A stretch of 64,000 nt of DNA, taken from the NCBI GenBank assembly GCA_048939595.1, contig JBHLPI010000003.1, positions 1 through 64,000 on the forward strand, in the 5' to 3' direction. The position numbers were made by a program, and so were the translations under genes. The notes beneath the pieces are model-generated. The model worked only from the letters and a program-made list of their open reading frames with translations, did not search any database and was not told the DNA's origin. Positions 17,030-25,912 of this stretch are shown piece after piece. Positions within the stretch are counted from its first letter, which is position 1. Each line of letters starts with the position of its first letter. Origin of the DNA: Hermodarchaeum sp048939595. GTDB taxonomy: Archaea; Asgardarchaeota; Hermodarchaeia; Hermodarchaeales; Hermodarchaeaceae.

Positions 17030-17515
17030 CTATATTGCGCAATCTTGTGTAATTCCAAGATTGATTTCATAAAGGATCTGTGTAATTTGTTCGTTTAGTT
17101 CTGGTGCACAGATTGCAGCAGGTTGAGGAGTGATAAGTCGATCACGGTATTTTGTGAGGAATAGTTTCATAATCCGTTTTGCGAGTGTTTCGATAATAAT
17201 TGGATTAGATGTTTTTGTACTACTGATGACCAAAAGCCCGTTTTGTAGTGGATGGAAGGTATACCTACAAGGCTCAGTTGTAACTGTCTCTATTCGTCCA
17301 TCTGTTACTTCTTTCGCAAATAGAGATAAGGCAATGAAAAAACCTCCAAGAATTGCTGGATCGGGGTGATTTTCATGCGAAGTAAAAATTCGATAATAGA
17401 ATGGACACCCTGACTCTTTCAGAATAAAGAGAGAATTAAGTCCTTCAGGCGGGTTGATTGGCGAAGCTTTGTCACAGGAGGAAGTAGGTATTGATGTTTG
17501 AGGGATTCTTGCCAA
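17030..17515 (-). CDS. Longin/profilin-like fold small protein
   Basis: A 161-residue protein. After a low-complexity N-terminus (about 25 residues), alternating strands and a central helix follow: SLFILKESGCPFYYR, then DPAILGGFFIALSLFAKEV, then TEPCRYTFHPLQNGLLVIS. This pattern (a self-describing first strand pair, a hydrophobic helix with ALxxFAKE, then two hydrophobic strands and a long helix) is typical of longin-like domains abundant in Asgard archaea. In eukaryotes longins occur in trafficking GTPase regulators. It sits about 100 nt downstream of scpB on the same strand, so it may be cotranscribed with scpAB. Confidence 0.6.
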   Translation of the reverse strand: MARIPQTSIPTSSCDKASPINPPEGLNSLFILKESGCPFYYRIFTSHENHPDPAILGGFFIALSLFAKEVTDGRIETVTTEPCRYTFHPLQNGLLVISSTKTSNPIIIETLAKRIMKLFLTKYRDRLITPQPAAICAPELNEQITQILYEINLGITQDCAI

Positions 17516-17616
17516 ACTTGAAGCCTCGGGATAATTAGCTTTACTTGAGTTTGTAGAACCAGATATAAACTAACAAAGTTAGGATGAGATTTTTCAATCA
17601 GAGTATGATGGACTGG

Positions 17617-18183
17617 CTATTGCTCAGCCGCTGACGCTAATTCTGATTGTTCTATTCGAATCTGCTTAATCATTCTTCGTAGTTGACCTTTCAGTTTGTC
17701 AGTATCATATTCGAAGCCAAAATAATCTGCAAACATTTCAGTGGTCCTAAGTTCTTTAGTTCGTCCCGCTGGATTGGATTCTATGAAACCATGTGATTCC
17801 AGCATTTTGATGTGCTTATAACTATGCGAACCGCGATATAGTACAACATTCGATTGGAGAATGGGTTGGGAGAGGGCGATATAGATGAGCGTTTTCAGTT
17901 CACCCAGTGATAGTAATCCCTGTGGAGCTAACTCACCCACCTTTTCACTGAGTTCAGGATCTAATTGGAGGACAAACCGCTGGCGAGGAAGTCGAACAAT
18001 TTCTAAAGCCCCTGATCGATTATCATATTCATCTATTAGCTCTTGGACAGATTCTCGTACCTGCTTCAAGGTTGGTATTTGTGTTGCCTGTTGGATTTCA
18101 TGAATGGTGAGAGGTCGCCCTGCAATGTAGAGAGCTGCTTCAACTAATCGAGTTGTTTCATCCACTGTTGAATCCCTCCTCAC
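17617..18183 (-). CDS. scpB: Segregation and condensation protein ScpB
   Basis: A 188-residue protein with two winged helices. The first begins TRLVEAALYIAGRPLTIHEI (about residues 11-30); the second contains LGELKTLIYIALSQPIL and YKHIKMLESHGFIE (about 93-135). ScpB dimers bind ScpA in the SMC-kleisin complex. It overlaps scpA by 26 nt, so translation is likely coupled. Family members are often longer at the C-terminus. Confidence 0.85.
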   Translation of the reverse strand: MRRDSTVDETTRLVEAALYIAGRPLTIHEIQQATQIPTLKQVRESVQELIDEYDNRSGALEIVRLPRQRFVLQLDPELSEKVGELAPQGLLSLGELKTLIYIALSQPILQSNVVLYRGSHSYKHIKMLESHGFIESNPAGRTKELRTTEMFADYFGFEYDTDKLKGQLRRMIKQIRIEQSELASAAEQ

Positions 18184-18847
18184 TGCTTAGTTTTTGGACT
18201 AAAATCATGAGGTCTCCATTTTGGAGAGCCTGTGTGAGGCGAATTTTGCCTTCGCCTAATAAGTAGAGGAGAGTTAGAAAAACTCGAATAATATCAATAT
18301 GTGACATCCCATGAACAAAGTCGACAAAAGAGATTGGGTTACTTTCAAGACTTACTTCAAGCAACTTTGTGTATAATCCCTTCATTGATTTGGTCAGTTC
18401 AACTCGTGATCCATCAAATTGGGGGATCGTTGGGAAAGAATCACTATTTTTTGTTTGCTTTCGAAACCGCTTCTTAGGCGGAAAGACAATTTCACGGAGT
18501 GCTTCAAGAAATTCTGCTGAGGATGTGGGACGAATATTTTGCCGAAATGGGGGGCGAATAGGAGGTAAGAAGATATCATCTTCGATTACTTTGATTATTT
18601 CTTCTTCCTCTCGGCCAAACTCAAGTAAATATTCAGTTTTTAATCGGAGAAGTATCGCCGCAGAAAGTAGTGCGCGACCACAAATGCGAAAATCGATGTA
18701 CTCAGCTGTTAGTAGTCGACCAATGAATCCATTGACTAGTTCGGCTAGGTCGAGCTCCCATGGACTAATCTTTTGCAATTCTAAGATATCAGTGAGAACT
18801 CGCCATGGTTGATGAAACCAGAATGGTTCAGGGCTACTTTCCGTCAA
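18158..18847 (-). CDS. scpA: Segregation and condensation protein ScpA (kleisin)
   Basis: A 229-residue kleisin. The N-terminal part has DILELQKISPWELDLAELV (about residues 16-34) and YIDFRICGRALLSAAILLRLKTEYLL, typical of ScpA. A charged middle linker follows, then a C-terminal winged helix (about 165-215; ISFVDFVHG and LTLLYLLGEGKI). It bridges the SMC heads and is needed for chromosome organisation. Downstream of smc on the same strand with an 84-nt gap. Confidence 0.88.
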   Translation of the reverse strand: MTESSPEPFWFHQPWRVLTDILELQKISPWELDLAELVNGFIGRLLTAEYIDFRICGRALLSAAILLRLKTEYLLEFGREEEEIIKVIEDDIFLPPIRPPFRQNIRPTSSAEFLEALREIVFPPKKRFRKQTKNSDSFPTIPQFDGSRVELTKSMKGLYTKLLEVSLESNPISFVDFVHGMSHIDIIRVFLTLLYLLGEGKIRLTQALQNGDLMILVQKLSSEEGFNSG

Positions 18848-18931
18848 TGAATTATCTTTCTCCAGTTTCTTAGCAATTTTGTAGTACTTGATAAATGCGT
18901 CCTTATAATCTGATGTATTATCTGCTTTTCA

Positions 18932-21900
18932 CTATGTTTTACTTGTGCCTTCAATCATAAGAAGACCTTCTTCAAATTGAACTGAAAATACTTGAGATAC
19001 CCCATCTACTAGTGCAACACCAAGTATTGTTTTAGCCAGTCGGATTGTAATCTCGTTGTGTGAAATAATAAGAAATTGTGAATTTTCAGCAAGATTTGCA
19101 ATTAATCGCGCAACGCGATCGGCATTATTTGGATCTAAGGCTTCGTCGACTTCATCAAGGAAGTAGAAAGGAGCCGGTTGATGGAGTTGTAAGGCAAACA
19201 TAAAGGTTAATGCTGTTAGTGCTTTTTCTCCCCCAGAGAGGGCGTCGAGGTATTGAACACGTTTACCTGCGGGACGAATTTTCATTCGCATTCCACCTAA
19301 GAACGGATTCTCAGGATTCTCTAATTCGAGCTCTCCCTCACCCTGAGTGAGTTGTTGATAAACGTCAGTAAAATTCTGTGAAATACTATTAAACGCCGCC
19401 ATAAACACGCGAAACTTCTCTTCTTCTGCTTTCCGCATTGCGTCTAGAATCGCTTCGCGCTCTTCACGTATTCGGGTTTCCTTTTCTAATATCTCATCAT
19501 AAGCATGGCGAATTTCTTCAAAGCGTTCAACAGCCTTTTGATTGATAAGGCCTAATTGTTCCCTCTCCTGTTGGAGTTCAGAAATTTGTCTGCGTAAGCT
19601 GTGTACCTGGACGGGTTCTAACGGTAGCAACGGAGGTTCTAAACCTTGAGTTTTCTCCTTCTGAGCATCATAACGTTCCTGCCAGTTTTCTATCCGACCT
19701 TCAATTTTTGACTGGTTCATTCGTTCTTCATTGATTTTATCGAATAGTTCGTCGATTGTAATTCCTAATTGTTGTGTTTCTTTTTCACTTTCCCTGATTC
19801 TTTCTTCTATTGAGTGAATTTGTTCATTCAGGTTATTAACCTCAGCTTCGAGTGTTTCTATTTTGTTCTGGTGCTCTTGGATTTGTTCTTGAGTGGTTGC
19901 TAATTCTTTTTCATTCTGTTCTAATTCGGCTTTCGCATTAGAGAATTCTTCAGATAATCGTTTAATCTCACTCTGTGAGTAACGAGCTTCGCTAACCTTT
20001 TCGGTTAGTTTAAGTTGGGTTTCTTGGAGTTGTGATTCGTAGTCATCTAGCTGAGTCCGGAGCCCAGTGAGATTTGGATCTAAACTGCTTCTTTCTAGTA
20101 ACGATAAGCTTTCTTGTAGTTCTTTTCGCTTGTCGATGAGCTCATTGATTTCAGATTGATCTGTTTGGAATTTATCGATTAAGGATTGGTGAGAGTCTTG
20201 TTCATCTTTTAGTGATTCACGCAGTTTGGAAATGCTTTCCTTAAAATCAATGAGTTCTTCTTCTTGAGCAGTGGCAAGCTCATTTGTTTTGTTAAAGTTC
20301 GTTTTCACTTCTTCAAGCTGATGTTGTTTCTGGCTAACCTGACTATCTAATTCACTGATTCTATCAAGCCATTCCTTGTATTCAGCGGCTATTTTGGTTT
20401 GAAGTGCGCGCAATTCTTTGAGCTTCTTTTGTAATTCTGGAATTCTTGTCTCTTCTTCCAAAGTAAAAGATGAGAGTCCTTTATAGAATCCTCCTGTTAG
20501 AGTTCGATTAGGTTCGACGACATCACCATCAATTGTAATCTTACGGACACTAGGAGCTGTGATATTCCGTGCTGTTTTCAAATCCTTGACGATAAGCGTG
20601 CGGCCAAAGACATAGTCGAATGCAGGACGATATTTTTCATCAAAGGTGAGTAAGTCCATCGCATTTCCGACAACTCCTTTTTGATCACTTTTTTGTGAAT
20701 AAGGATTTGTCTTAATTGTATCAAGTGGAATAAAGGTCGCACGTCCTATTCGACTCTTTTTCAAATGTTCAATGCATTTTGTAGCGGTTTCTTCAGTATC
20801 AACAACGATGAAATCTAACCGGCCACCACCTGCAACCTCAAGTGCAGTAGCATGCTTTGTAGATGTCTTTCCTAGGCTGCCAAGTGTTCCGTATACACCA
20901 GAAATTTTGTTCTCTTTCGCAAACTTCAACGTTGCTTCAGTCGCTGCTTTCCTTGTTAACCCATACTTCTTGAATTCTCGAATTGTTTTCAATCGTGTTT
21001 GAGCTTCAAGGAGTTCTTCTTTTGAGTCTTGGATTAGCGAATTGAGTTCGTCCTGTTTGTCCAATTTTTCTTGCATCGACAATTGAAAGGCGTCTTTTTG
21101 GTTTAGCAACTCGGCTACTTCAGATTCTAGATTGTGAATCTGGGTTTCGAGATTTTGGCATTCTGCTTGTGCTTCGTCTCTTGCATATTCTTGCTCTGGA
21201 AGAAGTGCATAGCTGTTTTCAATTTGCGTTTTCAGGTCAGAGACACGCTTTTCGGTGACGTGATTCAGAGCAGATGTTTCCCCAAGTTCACTTTTCTTAG
21301 TCTCAATGACTTGGGTTAACTCTAGTATCTGTTCCCTCAGCGAGAGATATTCTGCATCGGGAGAAATAGTTTCTTTAGACAGTTCTGAGAGACGAGTTCG
21401 AATAGGGGCGATTTGTGCTTTCAATGACGTCTCTTCAGCTTTTAGTGCCTTAATTTCTTCGTTAAGTTCTGAATATCGCGTCTGTTCTTCTAAGTGTTTA
21501 GAGGAAAGATGGTCAACACTTGCCGATAATAACGCTTTTTCTTTGGTTAGTTTGTCAGAGGTAAGCAAGAGACCCTTCAGAATTTCACGTGTCCGTGTTT
21601 CTTCAAGTTCCTTTCCTCGTTGCTTCTGGTCTATTTCTTTGATTTTCTTTTCATCAACGAGAGCGTGTTGTTCTAATTCGAGTTTCCGCTCTTTCGCCTC
21701 TTTGCGTTGAGTTTCTAATTCTTTGATGGCAGAAGAATAGGTTTCGAATTCTTCTTTCATTGCATTCAAGCGTTCTTCAACCCTGGCTAGTTCCGCAAAA
21801 ACTAGATCTCTTTCGAGTTGTGTTAGATTATCTGTTATTTCTCGCCAGCGGAGGGCATCCTTTCGGTCCTTTTCTAATCGAGTGTATTCTAGTCGAATTT

Positions 21901-22495
21901 CTTCAGTACGAAGTTGTACCATATGCAGGTTTCGATCAACTTTAACTAATTCGCCTTCAATTTGCTGCTTCTTTTCATCAAAGACAGAAATTCCAGCAAC
22001 TCCCTCAACAACCTGCCGAATTTCTGTTGGGGTCATTGTGATGACATTGGCTAATTCGTTTTGCATTACAATATTATGACCTTCGGGGTGTAATCCAGCG
22101 ACAGCAATTGTGTCAATCATTTCGGTCCGGGTGACCCGTTTACCCCCTATCCTGTAAGCACTAATTCCAGTTTCGTCAACTTCGCGACTAATGGTAACTT
22201 CATCAGCATCAATAGGAAAATGCCGATCTGCATTATTAAAGACAAGACTAACTCGAGTGAGTTTAGCAGGAGAATTACTGGTTCCGCCATTGAATAGTAA
22301 CGAAGCAAAGTTCTCGGCACGAAGAGATTTGCTACTTAGGCGTCCAAGTACAAAGCAAACAGCGTCCAGAATATTACTTTTGCCACAACCATTTTCACCA
22401 ACAATTGCGGTGAATCCCCTACTGAGGTCAATTGTGGTTTTTCGTGAACTGAAGCTCTTGAACCCTTGAATGGTTATTTGTTGTAAATAAGCCAC
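18932..22495 (-). CDS. smc: Chromosome segregation ATPase SMC
   Basis: An 1187-residue SMC of full length. Walker A GENGCGKSN (about residues 33-41) is followed by a coiled coil to about 490. The hinge (about 510-670) ends with GGFYKG, and a returning coiled coil runs to about 1010. The signature LSGGEKALTAL and Walker B FYFLDEVDEALD follow. It forms the condensin-like ring with ScpA and ScpB. GTG start at 22495. A TATA box 23-30 nt upstream suggests a transcript that begins at or very near the start codon (leaderless). Confidence 0.96.
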   Translation of the reverse strand: MAYLQQITIQGFKSFSSRKTTIDLSRGFTAIVGENGCGKSNILDAVCFVLGRLSSKSLRAENFASLLFNGGTSNSPAKLTRVSLVFNNADRHFPIDADEVTISREVDETGISAYRIGGKRVTRTEMIDTIAVAGLHPEGHNIVMQNELANVITMTPTEIRQVVEGVAGISVFDEKKQQIEGELVKVDRNLHMVQLRTEEIRLEYTRLEKDRKDALRWREITDNLTQLERDLVFAELARVEERLNAMKEEFETYSSAIKELETQRKEAKERKLELEQHALVDEKKIKEIDQKQRGKELEETRTREILKGLLLTSDKLTKEKALLSASVDHLSSKHLEEQTRYSELNEEIKALKAEETSLKAQIAPIRTRLSELSKETISPDAEYLSLREQILELTQVIETKKSELGETSALNHVTEKRVSDLKTQIENSYALLPEQEYARDEAQAECQNLETQIHNLESEVAELLNQKDAFQLSMQEKLDKQDELNSLIQDSKEELLEAQTRLKTIREFKKYGLTRKAATEATLKFAKENKISGVYGTLGSLGKTSTKHATALEVAGGGRLDFIVVDTEETATKCIEHLKKSRIGRATFIPLDTIKTNPYSQKSDQKGVVGNAMDLLTFDEKYRPAFDYVFGRTLIVKDLKTARNITAPSVRKITIDGDVVEPNRTLTGGFYKGLSSFTLEEETRIPELQKKLKELRALQTKIAAEYKEWLDRISELDSQVSQKQHQLEEVKTNFNKTNELATAQEEELIDFKESISKLRESLKDEQDSHQSLIDKFQTDQSEINELIDKRKELQESLSLLERSSLDPNLTGLRTQLDDYESQLQETQLKLTEKVSEARYSQSEIKRLSEEFSNAKAELEQNEKELATTQEQIQEHQNKIETLEAEVNNLNEQIHSIEERIRESEKETQQLGITIDELFDKINEERMNQSKIEGRIENWQERYDAQKEKTQGLEPPLLPLEPVQVHSLRRQISELQQEREQLGLINQKAVERFEEIRHAYDEILEKETRIREEREAILDAMRKAEEEKFRVFMAAFNSISQNFTDVYQQLTQGEGELELENPENPFLGGMRMKIRPAGKRVQYLDALSGGEKALTALTFMFALQLHQPAPFYFLDEVDEALDPNNADRVARLIANLAENSQFLIISHNEITIRLAKTILGVALVDGVSQVFSVQFEEGLLMIEGTSKT

Positions 22496-22517
22496 GTGAA
22501 AAACGCCTACACTCTTA

Positions 22518-22525
22518 CTTTTATA
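22518..22525 (-). promoter_or_regulatory. TATA box of smc
   Basis: The minus strand reads TATAAAAG, 23-30 nt upstream of the GTG start of smc. At the archaeal TATA-to-start-site distance of about 25 nt, transcription would begin at the start codon. Confidence 0.6.
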
Positions 22526-22634
22526 GTTTGGTCAAACGCCCCTGAGAGAGGCATTTCCCATAGAAAAAGGTCTCGAACCTACTTCTGAATGCGAAATGCG
22601 TGAGTATTTATTGAAATCTGTTGCACGTCGGGAT

Positions 22635-23015
22635 TTAGCTGGTACCAATCTTTTCAACCGCAGAGCGAAGACTCCGAATAATTAAACCTAGACTGGGAGC
22701 GGCATCTTTTCCGGCGATGGCAATGACTAGGGTTTTTGACGCAGTGACGGCCACGGTATAACCTTTGTCTGTTTCCAGATACATCGATTGTACTGGACCT
22801 TGATCGACAGCTTTGCTTACAGTTTTTGTTTCCTTCAAGAGAGTAGTGACGCTTGAAGTAATTGCACTATGGTCCATATCTCGCAGAGTTTGTCCAGCAA
22901 TTACCTTACCTGTTTGAGAGGCTGCAATAAGCCCTTCAAGTTCGGGTATAGTGTCCATTATTTCTGCAAGAATCTGTTCAACTTCTTTCTTTCCGAGCAT
23001 GAAAGCCACACCCAT
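22635..23015 (-). CDS. Roadblock/LC7 domain protein A
   Basis: A 126-residue single-domain roadblock protein. It has an N-terminal helix (KKEVEQILAEIMDTI), then ELEGLIAASQTGKVIAG, a central helix, and the strands YLETDKGYTVAVTASKTLVIAIAG before the last helix (LIIRSLRSAVEKIG). The start is ATG 23015 or the ATG five codons later (23000). Roadblock proteins dimerise and act as partners or activators of small GTPases (MglB for MglA, LAMTOR for Rag). It diverges from three more roadblock genes and a GTPase. Confidence 0.82.
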   Translation of the reverse strand: MGVAFMLGKKEVEQILAEIMDTIPELEGLIAASQTGKVIAGQTLRDMDHSAITSSVTTLLKETKTVSKAVDQGPVQSMYLETDKGYTVAVTASKTLVIAIAGKDAAPSLGLIIRSLRSAVEKIGTS

Positions 23016-23146
23016 CGCCAGAGAATCTTGGCAATATGGTTGCGATAAAAAGAATTGGGTTTCCTTGGTTTAAAAACTGTCCGTCAGAAAGACAGAAAGA
23101 GTAGATTTTTTCAAAACTTCGCCATTATCTCCGAACAAGAGGGAAC

Positions 23147-23154
23147 TTTTATAA
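23147..23154 (+). promoter_or_regulatory. TATA box of the roadblock/GTPase operon
   Basis: TTTTATAA lies 47-54 nt upstream of the ATG at 23201. It could drive transcription of the whole plus-strand cluster 23.2-25.1 kb. Expected transcript start is near 23178. Confidence 0.5.
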
Positions 23155-23200
23155 CTTCAATAAGAGACCACTAGTCAGTGGCTAGAGAGTGTGGAGTACA

Positions 23201-23488
23201 ATGATTGGCGGAAAAGCACTAAAAGACTCACTCAAACGCCTCGGCGCTCATGAAGGTGTTCGGGGTGTGATCATCACAAATATGGAAGGTCTACCAATCA
23301 GCTCCAATTTGAACGCAGAAAAAACTGAAGTCATCGCAGCACTGGTTACTTCACTTGTAGGCAAAGCCAAACGTGTTGTAGATGAACTAGGAGAGGGCGG
23401 TATGAATTTTCTCACCATCTCAACACCTCGAGGAGAAGTCATGGTCGCCCCCGAAGAAGACTACATTCTCATCGTCATGCGAGGATGA
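23201..23488 (+). CDS. Roadblock/LC7 domain protein B
   Basis: A 95-residue roadblock protein from ATG 23201 (a GTG at 23189 is also in frame; TGGAG lies just before the ATG). Features in order: helix LKDSLKRLGAHEGVRG, strand VIITNMEGLPISSN, helix with VIAALVTSLVGKAKRVVDELG, then strands FLTISTPRGEVMVAPEEDYILIVM. It lacks the last helix of longer members, so it is a minimal MglB/LC7-like version. First gene of the plus-strand module. Confidence 0.8.
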   Translation: MIGGKALKDSLKRLGAHEGVRGVIITNMEGLPISSNLNAEKTEVIAALVTSLVGKAKRVVDELGEGGMNFLTISTPRGEVMVAPEEDYILIVMRG

Positions 23489-23568
23489 GGACCCCACGTT
23501 CTCCACACAAGAATTAAAAGTCATCTCCCTAAGATAAGCTCGGCTAGCCCCATGGAAAGGGATGAACC

Positions 23569-24039
23569 GTGTCCATAACCGTACGACAATTTGATGAAAT
23601 CCTCTCTGATGTCATCAAATCTGAACCAGGAATCAAAAAAACAATTCTGGTCGACCGAACAGGATTAACTATAGCCCACGTTTCCAAATTCTCATACTAC
23701 CCTGTTGACGTGGACGGCATTGGTGCAATTGCTAGTGCTGTTTTTTGTGCAAGTGAAGAACAGGGAAAGAGCTTGGATGTAGGTGATTTGACAATCGTGA
23801 CATCGGAGTTTGGTGATGGTAAGATCTTTGCAGCTGGTGCAGGAAAAGGTGTTTTGTGTGTGATTACCGATAAGGAAGTTAATATCGGTATGATACGCCT
23901 AACAATGATGAAAGCAGCAGCTGAACTTGCAAAGGTACTTGACGAGTTTATGGCCGAAAAACCCGCAGTGGCAGCTGGAAAGACAGACGCCGAGCGGGAA
24001 GAGCTTAAAGCCGCCTTAGGAGAACTCGAGAAGGGTTAG
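23569..24039 (+). CDS. Roadblock/LC7 domain protein C with charged tail
   Basis: A 156-residue protein, GTG start. The roadblock core spans about residues 5-125: KKTILVDRTGLTIAHVSKF, then a helix IGAIASAVFCASEEQG, then DLTIVTSEFGDGKIFAAGAGKGVLCVIT and a final helix. An Ala/Glu/Lys-rich tail (about 130-156) is absent from its neighbours. Eighty nucleotides separate it from roadblock B. It probably belongs to the same regulatory complex as the GTPase 48 nt downstream. Confidence 0.8.
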   Translation: MSITVRQFDEILSDVIKSEPGIKKTILVDRTGLTIAHVSKFSYYPVDVDGIGAIASAVFCASEEQGKSLDVGDLTIVTSEFGDGKIFAAGAGKGVLCVITDKEVNIGMIRLTMMKAAAELAKVLDEFMAEKPAVAAGKTDAEREELKAALGELEKG

Positions 24040-24086
24040 TGGGGACGGGATAAGAGCAACGCGAACATAGAAGGAGCCGTCCTACT

Positions 24087-24674
24087 TTGAAGAAAGACAC
24101 ACAGGGAAGAATACATTTTAAAATCGTCTTCTGGGGACCCTCGTTATCGGGCAAGACAACAGCGCTTCGATGGATATATGATAACATTGAAGGGTTAAAT
24201 AAAGGTGGCTTCACGTCGGTTGCAGATCATACAGGAAGAACTCTCTTTTTTGATTATACACCAATGCAGGCAACAGCGCAGGTAGTTTTTGATGTTTACA
24301 CAGTTGCTGGACAGCGACGTCATCGGGGACAGCGAAAGGTCATCTTAAGCGGTGTTGATGGCATTATTTTTGTTGCAGATTCATCTCCGGATCAGATGGA
24401 AGCAAACATCGAAAGTATGGCAGAGTTGCGTTCCTTCGTTAGTGAAGATCTTGGGCACTCCATAAGTCTTGTAGTTATGTTGAATAAGCAGGATTTACCC
24501 AGTGCAATGAAAAAGAATGTCATGCTTGCGAAGCTGGGATTGGGAAACGCGCCAAACTTTACCACTTGCGCCTTAACAGGTGAAAATGTTAAACGCGCGT
24601 TTCGCCAAGTAACTCGCGATATCTTGATGTACCATTTGTATCCTAAGACATCTGCAAAAGCATCCGCGAGCTAG
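24087..24674 (+). CDS. MglA-like small GTPase
   Basis: A 195-residue GTPase with a TTG start (AGAAGGAGCC lies upstream). G1 is GPSLSGKT at residues 17-24. A stretch of MglA-type sequence, HTGRTLFFDYTPM, follows at about 48-60. G3 is TVAGQ at 72-76, G4 is NKQD at 133-136, and GVDGIIFVADS is at about 89-99. MglA proteins set polarity in bacteria with the roadblock partner MglB. Here the GTPase is flanked on both sides by roadblock genes, so the same pairing is likely. No lipidation motif is visible. Confidence 0.88.
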   Translation: MKKDTQGRIHFKIVFWGPSLSGKTTALRWIYDNIEGLNKGGFTSVADHTGRTLFFDYTPMQATAQVVFDVYTVAGQRRHRGQRKVILSGVDGIIFVADSSPDQMEANIESMAELRSFVSEDLGHSISLVVMLNKQDLPSAMKKNVMLAKLGLGNAPNFTTCALTGENVKRAFRQVTRDILMYHLYPKTSAKASAS

Positions 24675-24681
24675 AATAACA

Positions 24682-25065
24682 TTGATGATCCCGAGTTCAC
24701 CAGAAATTGAGAAAATTTTGGAGAGTCTAACAGACTCGGTTGAGGAGATTGAAGCGGCGGTTGTCGTTGGTGTCGATGGTTTACCTATAGCAGCAAAACT
24801 TCCAGAAGGATATGATGAGACATTGCTAGCTGCGATGAGCGCCGCTTTACTTACAGTTGGTGAACGGGCAGCATCTGATTTAGGAAAAGGTGCATTACAT
24901 CAAGTCTTTGCCCAAGGTGGAACGGGAGCAGTAATTATGGTTGCGGCGGGATCGGATTCAGTTTTAATGGTTAGCACAAACACTGAATCACTAGCAGGTC
25001 TGGGTCTAGTCTTTATCAACATGGAACGTGCCGCAAAAAAAATTGCTCAAAAATTAGACCGATAA
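24682..25065 (+). CDS. Roadblock/LC7 domain protein D
   Basis: A 127-residue roadblock protein: helix EIEKILESLTDSVEEI, strand AAVVVGVDGLPIAAKLPEG, helix ETLLAAMSAALLTVGERAASDLG, strands HQVFAQGGTGAVIMVAAGSDSVLMVS, final helix. It is the closest to bacterial MglB and LC7 in layout. It begins 7 nt after the GTPase, TTG 24682 or ATG 24685. The tight spacing makes it the best candidate for the GTPase's direct partner. Confidence 0.85.
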   Translation: MMIPSSPEIEKILESLTDSVEEIEAAVVVGVDGLPIAAKLPEGYDETLLAAMSAALLTVGERAASDLGKGALHQVFAQGGTGAVIMVAAGSDSVLMVSTNTESLAGLGLVFINMERAAKKIAQKLDR

Positions 25066-25093
25066 TTGCTTAGATAGGTTCTGAAAAGAAAGG

Positions 25094-25101
25094 TTATATA
25101 T
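25094..25101 (+). promoter_or_regulatory. TATA box of uppS
   Basis: TTATATAT, preceded by the purine-rich GAAAAGAAAGG (BRE-like), 33-40 nt upstream of the TTG start of uppS. It shows that uppS has its own promoter and does not depend on the roadblock operon. Confidence 0.6.
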
Positions 25102-25133
25102 CCTGGTCTTTTGGCTTTAGTCGGAGACTGCTC

Positions 25134-25901
25134 TTGACAAACCTTGTAGGACCAATCTATCATCTATATTCATGGTATCTTTGGCGCCAAATTAAAGACA
25201 ACCCGATGCCAACCCATGTAGGGATAATTTTAGATGGCAATAGACGATTCGCCAAAGAACAAAACCAAGACAGTAGTTTTGGGCACACCGCTGGGGCCCA
25301 ACGAATTGATGAAGTCCTTGACTGGTGTTTTGAAGCAGGCGTAAAGGTTGTTACAATTTACGTATTTTCAACTGAGAATTTTTCACGAAAGGAAGAAGAA
25401 GTTCAGCATATCATGGATTTAGCACAACAACGATTTGAAACTGTAGCACGATCAGAGGTTGTACATCGCCATAAGGTCCGCGTTCGGGCAATAGGTCAGT
25501 TAACACTCCTTCCTTCTTCGGTACTAGATGCAATTCAAGAAGCAGAATCAGCAACTGCCAGTTACGATAAATTTCAACTGAATGTGGCAATTAGTTATGG
25601 TGGACGAACAGAGATAGTCGATGCAGTGAAGAGTATCGCGGAAAAAGTTCGAAGTGGATCTTTACACCCATCAGAAATTACAGATTCCACGATAGAGAAA
25701 CATCTCTATACCGCAGGGATAGCCGATCCAGAATTAATCATTCGAACATCTGGAGAAGAAAGACTCTCCGGGTTCTTATTATGGCAATCAGCGTATTCTG
25801 AGCTATATTTCGCGGATGTATATTGGCCTGATATCAGGAAAATAGATTTTTGGCGTGCCCTACGTACTTATCAGCATAGAGACCGAAGATTCGGTAATTA
25901 G
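25134..25901 (+). CDS. uppS: cis-prenyl diphosphate synthase
   Basis: A 255-residue UPP synthase-family protein. Asp34 in GIILDGNRRFAKE is the catalytic aspartate. TIYVFSTENFSR (about 75-86), NVAISYGGRTEIVDAV and the C-terminal IRTSGEERLSGFLLWQSAYSELYF are conserved. It makes long cis-polyprenyl diphosphates, the lipid carriers for protein glycosylation in archaea. TTG start. It is followed after 11 nt by a NYN-domain protein, an arrangement seen in many archaea. Confidence 0.95.
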   Translation: MTNLVGPIYHLYSWYLWRQIKDNPMPTHVGIILDGNRRFAKEQNQDSSFGHTAGAQRIDEVLDWCFEAGVKVVTIYVFSTENFSRKEEEVQHIMDLAQQRFETVARSEVVHRHKVRVRAIGQLTLLPSSVLDAIQEAESATASYDKFQLNVAISYGGRTEIVDAVKSIAEKVRSGSLHPSEITDSTIEKHLYTAGIADPELIIRTSGEERLSGFLLWQSAYSELYFADVYWPDIRKIDFWRALRTYQHRDRRFGN

Positions 25902-25912
25902 GAGAATACCAA

